Positions 57,330-64,000 of a DNA stretch of 64,000 bases are shown piece after piece. Each line of letters starts with the position of its first letter. The stretch's first letter is position 1. The DNA is from Ophioceras dolichostomum (lineage: Eukaryota; Ascomycota; Sordariomycetes; Magnaporthales; Ophioceraceae), in the NCBI GenBank assembly GCA_003049485.1, contig PYST01000150.1:28451-92450 (forward strand), given 5' to 3'. The notes below the pieces were generated by a model, which worked only from the letters and a program-made list of their open reading frames with translations, made no database searches and was not told the DNA's origin. Both the position numbers and the translations under genes were made by a program.

Positions 57330-60300
57330 ATGCCGCGAGTCGCGCAGGTTCCGCGCGCGAGCAATAGCAGAAGTGGCAGCAGGGCTGCTTCTGGCTCTAT
57401 GGGACAGTCCCCGTTCAAATCGCCTGTAAAGTGAGCCGTCTGCCCTTTGTTTTGATTCCCACATCCGCGGCCCTTTTTCGTGACAAGACTCTAGAAGAAG
57501 CCTTGAATTCTTGCGCGGGCTATACTGACGTGTACATGCTTGTCCTGCGCAGGATCCCGCTCAATGACGACGCGCAAGAGAAGGCGCGCCGGCTGCTTTC
57601 GAGGCAGGCTCTACACGAGGCCCAGATCAACCAGCTAAAGGCCGCCGCCGCGACGCCTTCGAAACGGTCCGTCAGCATCCGGCTCGAGGACCTAGAAAAC
57701 GGCGGGTCCCCCTCGTCAAATCCGCGCACCCCCCGGCAGAGCAGCGGGCGCGGCAGCAATGGCGTCGCCGTTGGTGGTGGCAACAACAGCAACAGCAGCA
57801 GTAAGGATGCGCTGGACGAGGACGGCTTCGTCGTGAGCGGTAGCGCCGTCACGCCTATGAAGCGCGTGCCCATCCTGGCCAACTTTGAGGAGTGGATGAA
57901 GATGGCGACGGACAACAAGATCAACCAGGCCAACTCCTGGAACTTCGCGCTCATCGACTACTTCCACGACATGTCGCTGCTGAAGGAGGGCGACGGCGTC
58001 AACTTCCAGAAGGCCAGCTGCACCCTCGACGGCTGCGTCAAGATCTACACCAGCAGGGTCGACAGCGTGGCCGAGGAGACCGGCCGGCTGCTCAGCGGCC
58101 TCGCCTACAGCCGCGACAACAAGAAGAAGAGCGCCGACGACGGCGGCGAGGACAGCGGGGCCGAGGACGAGGTCGACGAGGACGGCAACGTCGTCAAGAA
58201 GCCCAAGAAGAAGTCGCGCTCGTCCGAGACGACGCTGGCGGCGTCCTTCGCCGCGCTGCAGCTCAAGAAATTCGAGCTCGAGTTCGCCGTGGACCCCCTG
58301 TTCAAGAAGGCTTCGGCCGACTTCGACGAGGGCGGGGCTAAGGGCCTGCTGCTCAACCACCTCATGATCGACGTCCAGGGCCGCATTGTCTTCGACAGCA
58401 GCGACGACTCCAACGACACCTCCGAGTCGTCCAAGAAGAAGTCGAGGAGGAGCAACGTCTCTGAGCTGCGGGACGAGGATGACGATGCTGATCTGGACGA
58501 TGAGGAGAACGATCAGAACGAGCAGGAGCTGCCGGCTCCCGATGCTGGTCTGACGATGGAGGAGGAATACGAGGACGTCGAGATCGACATCGGCGCGCTC
58601 GGCGCCCGCTTTTTCCCGGACCTGGCCCACCTGGACGAGCTGGACGTCTGCCCCTCGCTCAAGACGTTCGATCTGGGCGACCCCTCGGGCAGCATGGACA
58701 TCCCCTTCCTCAGGGCGCCGGAGGACTGGCGGCAGGACCAGGGTAAGGACAAGGCTCCCGGCCAGGACGGCAGCGGCGCGACCGGGAACAAGTCGGGCAT
58801 GTTCATCGACGAGGACAACCCGCTCGGCTTCGACGACGACGACGGGCTCGGCGCCTTCGACCTGGGCGGCGTGGACATCAACTTCGGCGAGGGCGGCGAG
58901 GCCTGGGCGCGCGAGGCGGCGCTCGAGCCGCAGATGCGCGTGTTCGACGCCGGCGAGGACGGCGCGGACCCCATTATGATGATGGGCGACGAGATGATTC
59001 TCCTGGGCGGCAGCGGCGGCGACTTCGTCGTGTCCATGACCCACGCACAGTCCGAGGACAAGATGCACGAAGACATCCTGGGCTACTTTGACCAGGCGCT
59101 CCAGAAGAACTGGAGTAGCGCCGAGCACTGGAGGATACGCAAGATCAAGGACGTGGGCAAGCCGGCGGCCCCGGCCCGCCAGCGCCGCGAGAAGGAGGCG
59201 TTCGAGATCGATTTTGCCTCCCCCCTCGACCACACCCTGGCCGAGGCCGTCTACACGCAGGCCTCTAGCACGGCGGCCATCTCGATGCCCAAGAAGGACT
59301 GGAAGTCCAAGTCGCGCAACCTGCTGCCGGACGACAAGCACTTCAACTCCAAGCAGCTGCTCTCGCTGTTCCTCAAGCCCAAGGCGCGCCTCCTCGGCCG
59401 CCGCCGGCGTCTCGGCGTTGTCGGCGGCGGCGTGTTCGGCAACGACCAGCAGCAACAGGCCGACGACGTGCCAGAGGGTCAGATGGACGAGGCCTTCTGG
59501 GCGTCGCAGAAAGCGCCCGTCCTCCCCTCCACGGAGCACCCCGCCGGAGGAGGAGCAGCCGGAGGAGGAGAAGACGGCGAGACGGCTCTGCCCCAGGGAG
59601 ACTACGACGCCAACTTCTTCGACGACGGTCTGCCGTTCGCCGGTGTCGGCGTCGGTAATGGCGACGACGACGATGACATGGACGACGACGAGTTCGCCGA
59701 TGCGCGCGAGCACTTCTCGCCCGGGATCGGGGCCGACGGCGGCGTCGGTGGCATGGGCATGAACCTCCTCGACGGCGACCGGACGGGCGTCACGGGCGCG
59801 TTCACGGGCGCGTTCAACGGGATGACGGTCACGAACCCGGCCGACCTCGCGTTCGGCACCATGCTCATCACACAGAGCAGGCGCGTCAGGCCCGAGTACG
59901 TGCAGTACGCGCGCGTGGCGAAGAAGGTCGATGTGAGGAGGCTGAAGGAGGAGATTTGGAAGGGGATGGGGCTTGAGAAGCTTGATGTGAGTTTTCTCCT
60001 TTCGCTATTCCCACCTGCGCCTACGACGCCTACGTTACGATGGTCATAACAGTCTTGCATGTCCTCCATTTGTTCTCTATTGACTAACGCTGTTTTGTTT
60101 TACCGTGTTAGGCTACTCCTCCCCCACGAGCCAAGCTGCTCACTCCTCCTCCCGACGCCAACGGTGCCAGCGACCGCCTCACCGCCGCGCGGCCGCCGTC
60201 CGAGGAGGACCCGCTGCTCAAGTTCACGGACGTCATGAACGACCTGCAGACGGTGTACCCCAAGACGGTGATGGACGACATCTCCACCAGCTACTGCTTC

Positions 60301-60417
60301 ATCTGCCTGCTGCACCTAGCCAACGAGAAGGGGCTCGTCATCTCGAAGACGCCGGAGCTGGTCGAGCTGGACATCCGGAAGGACTGGACGGCGGAGATCA
60401 CTGAGGGCGGCGAGTGA
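57330..60417 (+). CDS. BRN1: condensin complex subunit 2 (Brn1/barren/CAP-H kleisin), three exons
   Basis: Exons are 57330-57430, 57553-59986 and 60112-60417, with introns of 122 and 125 nt (donors GTGAGC and GTGAGT; acceptors CGCAG and GTTAG). The sum is 946 residues. The N-terminus is basic and Ser-rich (MPRVAQVPRASNSRSGSRAA). The conserved N-terminal kleisin region includes FEEWMKMATDNKINQANSWN and ASCTLDGCVKIYTSRVD. Acidic linkers follow. Central barren motifs include FDLGDPSGSMDIPFL, then DLGGVDINFGEGGEAW. The C-terminal winged-helix part spans the last intron, with YVQYARVAKKVDVRRLKEEI before it and a short helix pair ending ELDIRKDWTAEI after it. Brn1 bridges the Smc2 and Smc4 heads and recruits the HEAT subunits Ycs4 and Ycg1, allowing mitotic chromosome condensation. 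The gene is divergent from the exchanger gene; the two are not functionally linked as far as sequence shows. Confidence 0.95.
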
Positions 60418-61158
60418 GTGAGGAGTCAACACCTGAGTGAGTGCGTGGGTGAGTGATGTCGTGTCGTGCCCGGGTTACAGCATAAGCATAGTCTTAGTCA
60501 AAACGACGAGACTCTTGGTTTTCTTGGGTTTCTATTCTATCTCGGCAAAGTTTGGGTTCTTAACTTCCTAGAAGATGATGATGATGGATGCCTGTCGGCG
60601 GCTGATGATGGTTTCTCTTTTTGTCCGTTACGCCTGTTGGCTTATTGGGGTTTCTTGAGGTCTGGGACGTTTACGTCGCGATATAATACATTGGGATCTC
60701 CTTTCGACGCTGTCTGGGCTCTTCGCGTGATCTGAGGACTTGACTTCCCAGTCGGCGATCTTGGGGATGATCCCCAGGTCTTCTTTCGTATTCCCCGTTT
60801 CTATCTTGCTTGGACTCGTGTGTTGTGTCCCACATAGCTTAAAGCAGCCCAACGCTTAAGTCAGCCTTGACAGCCCAATCCCATCCATCCTCAAGTCCGG
60901 CATCTGGGCACCTGCAGGAAATGCGAGTCATGTTGACGGGCGGGCGGGTAATTTGTGCCCTGGAACCGGACTCATGGGTATGGACTATGGAGGTTTATAA
61001 ATATGCAACACCGATAAAAGCACGGACTGAGGAGAGATTGAAGGGGTCTCCGGTGACACAGAACGTGGCGATTTGCACCGCCCAGCAATAATCTCATAAC
61101 AAAGTTCGCGATAGTTGACCGAAGTATCGCGACGGCTTGGCGACTGCCAAGTTCAAAA
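60418..61158. other. intergenic between convergent genes
   Basis: 3' ends of the condensin gene (+) and of the coiled-coil protein gene (-). Only short frames; nothing recognisable. A GTGAGTGAG-type repeat follows the condensin stop codon at 60418-60455. Confidence 0.5.
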
Positions 61159-62905
61159 TCAACTCTTCCCCTCTGTATCGCCGTCCTTCTTGACAGGAGA
61201 GTGAGCCTTTGAGTCGCCTTCTGGTTTGGGCTCTGCTTTACTTGCTGCGGCGGTTGGGGCAACGGAACCCTCGAACGCTGCTAATATCTCATCTAGCCTC
61301 TGTTCCAGCCTTGAGAGGTCGCTCTCTAGAGAAGATGCGGCTTGTTCGCCCCTGAATGGAATAGACAAACCACAGATAGTTAGCGGCGTGCGGCCTGGAG
61401 GCTATGATTCGAAAAGCCAGGTTCGCCGAAGACTCCCTTACGGACCCAGCTGGGGAGAGGTGGGATGAACCCTCATGACGTATGTTGGCTCTGTATGAAA
61501 AGGCGTATGGGTGGCTGTGAAAGCGTGGAGGGACAGAATGGTGGCTTGGGAATATCATCTCAAGGATCCCAAGAAAGATGCTAGATGCTATGTCCTGGAA
61601 AACACGATCCCCACACAAACAGGAAAAAGCAACGCAGCCGGACCCAACTCTGGGCGTCCGAATTTCGATCAGGTCATCTCACTCTTCTTCTCCGTTGGGT
61701 GGAAGCAGCGAACACCTCAGCAAAGTCGCCAAGCCTCATTGGGAACTGGGAGATCCTTGTGAGGATATCTGCTCTCACATCAAACAGCGAAAGGTCATCT
61801 GACTGAGTATCCTGCTAAGGCCGCCAAAGCGATCCTTTGCACGGACTGTGAACACTTGCTGCGGTTGTTTCCCCGAGAGACTGGGCTATGCGCTGAGGTC
61901 CTCGGAGAAGCGTGACGAGGTTTGGGAGATGGAGAGAAAAGGTTAGGAGATTCATGGTGTAGCCTGAGACGTAAGCCATGGAGCAACTGGTCGGACCGAT
62001 GAGGTCTCCATCGTTCAGTTTTGGGGAATTCTGAGGTCGGATGATGATGCTGCTAATCGCATGAAGTTCTCAGACTAGACCTGCGGACGAAGTGACGGCC
62101 ATAGATGGGATGGGGGTGCTTAGCCTGTCAACTCATTCATCGTCGAGTTGACCGATGTCATCAGTGCCAACGCCACTAGACGTCGTAGTAGACGGTCACT
62201 TCAAACGGACAGAAGCAGGTGAGAGGCATCTCCGGACACCGAGGTCAAGAGACCCAGCAGTCGCCGTTCGCCCGAACATCCTCCCCGCTCACAACGCGAG
62301 TAGGAAGAGGTGGGAAATTTTGATGGGAAAATCCAGGGGTCTCCATAATGGTGGTTCTTGCGGGGGAGACCCGTCTTCGTTAGGCTGAAAATGATAGCCC
62401 AAGCAGAATCCATCCCCCGAAAGCCCAAAACTGATGAGCGGATAAAAGTAGGGGGGAAAACCCGAACGACAGGAACTAACTGCGTTTCTCGAGATTGCCA
62501 TGTTTTCAGAGGAAGAATGCCCACTTCGGCGAAAACTCAAAATCAGACCATTTTTTTGTTCTTTCGTTTAGAGATACTACAGTAAAATAATATCCGACGT
62601 ACCTAGCAAGCTCTTGGAGTGCCTTTTGGGAGTCGGGTTGCTTAGAGTCAGCCTCTCGAGTCTCATCCAACTGCCGACGACGCAATGACTTCTGTCTGGA
62701 TGTATGGTTGTGGGTGGTAGTCTAGGTAGTGTGGTATGGGAGTGCGGATGAGAGGAGCAGGAACAGGGCAGCTGCATGCCTTCGCTAGTTCGGTCTCGAC
62801 CGGTACTGGTGGGGGGCCGCTAGTCGAGGAGGAGGAGGTTGTGGTCGTTGGTGAGCTATTCCCATTTTGGGAAGCCTTGTTTGTTGAGCCGTCGGACGTT
62901 GGCAT
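61159..62905 (-). CDS. unrecognised 135-residue coiled-coil protein, provisional three-exon model
   Basis: Exons are 62905-62780, 62691-62603 and 61351-61159; phases close to 135 residues. Exon 1 starts MPTSDGSTNKAS and is Ser/Thr-rich then PPPVPVETELAK. Exon 2 encodes a charged helix (LRRRQLDETREADSKQPDSQ, then KALQELAR). Exon 3 continues with a coiled coil (ASSLESDLSRLEQRLDEILA) and an Ala/Lys/Glu-rich tail. Exon 2/3 use a good GTACGT donor and a TTCAG acceptor, but the intron is 1251 nt, exceptional for this genome, so extra exons or an insertion are possible. The exon 1 donor is ambiguous: AAG|GCATGC (a GC-AG intron) keeps the best exon edge, while CCA|GTACCG (62805) and CCT|GTTCCT are also in phase 0. 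I do not recognise the family; a small coiled-coil adaptor-like protein is all that can be said. Confidence 0.5.
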
Positions 62906-64000
62906 TTTGGCGTTTTTCTGGCGTCGCTTTCTCTTGCCTTCTTTTCCCCCCCTGCTTCCTTTTCAGCTTCTCCTCTCTTCTCTTTTCTCTGCGGGCGAAT
63001 CAATGGCGCGACATCCACTTTCCCAGCCGCGTGCCGTGAATAGCGGGCTGACGCTGCAAGGCCGGTCGCTGATACACCGAATCACGCACGCGCTAGGGAG
63101 CCCGGGAGCCAACTAGCCTTTCAGCTCCGAGACCTGGCAGCTTGGCCGCTGGCCGAATGCTGACAGAAGCAAGCACGTGCGAGGAAGCGGGTGGTGGGTC
63201 TACGCTGCCGAGCTGGCTGGCTGGCTGGTGGCAGGCGGAAACGAGGGCAAAGAGAGGGGGTGTGACGGAGACTGACCACCTCAAAACAGGGAGGGTGTGA
63301 TGATAGAAGAGAACAGGAAAGAAAATGATGATGATAATGAGAAAAAGAAAAATTGAAAATTGACGGCGGTCGCCGGGACGGACGGACGGGGGTCCAGGAT
63401 TCTGGATCGGCCTTCGTGGCTAAAAATGAATTTAAAAAAGAAAATGGGAGAAGAAGGGCCAGAAACGGGAAAGATGGGACAGGACGGCGGTTGTCCTACT
63501 GGTCGGAGCTCGTAGTTCAGGGCTGAAATTGGAAAGGGGCGGGGGGGCAATTGAGGGAAAAGAAGAGAAGAAAAAAAGACGGACGGGGACCCGAGCTTTT
63601 TCAATTGCCATCGTACGATCGGTGCAGCGATGTCACAGGGTTAGTGTCAAGACTGTGTTGGTGTGGAACTCCACCCCCATCGAGAATCCCAGCAGAACCG
63701 GTCGGATTGGCAGGACTGCACACGGCGTGCCCGTACCCTGGTTCGTTCACGCACCCCTCCCCCCCCTTTGCCCTTGTTGTTGCCCCTCTCCCACCAAGGC
63801 CATCTGTCTGTCCCTCCAAGCCCATGCCCTCTTCTTCCCTTCTCCAGTCCTCGATGATGAGTGGCGCGGGAAGTTCGAACGACGACGAAAAGTGCTTTTT
63901 CATTGTTCATCCATTACTTCTGGGGATCTATTTTCGATCAAAATCCCAGGCCCCCAACAGGGCCTGGGGACGGCTGATTAGGAAAAACGGTTGATTAGGA
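62906..64000. other. right edge, promoter of coiled-coil gene, no further gene
   Basis: Upstream sequence of the minus-strand coiled-coil gene. Open frames at 63529-63994 (+) are continuous but lack motifs and run through purine- and pyrimidine-rich tracts. Nothing else is supported before the window ends. Confidence 0.45.

Noticed and set aside
57716..59713. 665-codon minus-strand open frame opposite the condensin gene
   Set aside because: Antisense shadow of the Brn1 exon; low-complexity Val/Leu/Glu composition and no motif.

Overview
This window is a piece of a nuclear chromosome from a filamentous ascomycete, most likely a Sordariomycete. The coding regions are GC-rich at third positions. 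Introns are mostly 79-237 nt with GTAAGT/GTATGT-like donors. The gene set is fungal: multi-WSC glyoxal oxidase, Rrn3, Hap3, an FLC-family TRP-like protein, and a C2H2 protein with the MEQISLPILRL-type tail. I cannot resolve genus. Intergenic DNA repeatedly carries a palindromic TACCTAGGTA / (TAGG)n motif. I see no AT-rich RIP block, intact transposon, rRNA, tRNA or CRISPR.

Layout, left to right: (1) 2.4-6.2 kb (-), NF-X1/FAP1 zinc-finger protein in two exons. (2) 6.2-13.0 kb, a long gene-free region with an N-filled gap inside a poly-C tract at 12.2 kb. (3) 13.0-17.3 kb (+), a secreted five-WSC-domain glyoxal-oxidase-like protein with an intact copper-radical site. (4) 19.4-21.1 kb (-), a bZIP factor with an unusual basic region and an unresolved first exon; an orphan coding-like exon lies at 22.4-22.6 kb. 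(5) 23.7-25.9 kb (-), Rrn3. (6) 27.1-28.6 kb (-), the CCAAT-binding subunit Hap3 with an unusually long first intron that contains a coding-like in-frame alternative start. (7) 28.6-33.7 kb, gene-poor. (8) 33.7-36.3 kb, a compact cluster of small housekeeping genes: prefoldin subunit 2 (-), Cmc2 (+), and a TMEM14-family protein (-) whose first coding exon is just the ATG. (9) 40.2-44.2 kb (+), a large C2H2 zinc-finger regulator. (10) 48.4-51.1 kb (+), the FLC/TRP-like membrane protein; a candidate micro-gene lies at 46.3 kb. (11) 51.8-52.2 kb (-), a small predicted lipid-anchored protein. (12) 53.1-56.5 kb (-), a CaCA-family cation exchanger. (13) 57.3-60.4 kb (+), the condensin kleisin Brn1. 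(14) 61.2-62.9 kb (-), an unrecognised 135-residue coiled-coil protein with a possible 1.25-kb intron.

The genes are ordinary single fungal transcription units, not an operon or a biosynthetic cluster. Most are core functions: transcription (Rrn3, Hap3, FAP1), chaperone and mitochondrial assembly (prefoldin, Cmc2, TMEM14), chromosome condensation (Brn1) and ion/membrane homeostasis (FLC, CaCA). I do not see a clear new multi-gene system. The more unusual observations concern gene architecture: the Hap3 internal start, the ATG-only exon, the repeated introns in WSC domains, the bZIP basic region, and the recurring intergenic palindrome. All exon joins below were made by hand from splice motifs and reading-frame phase; none was checked against RNA data.
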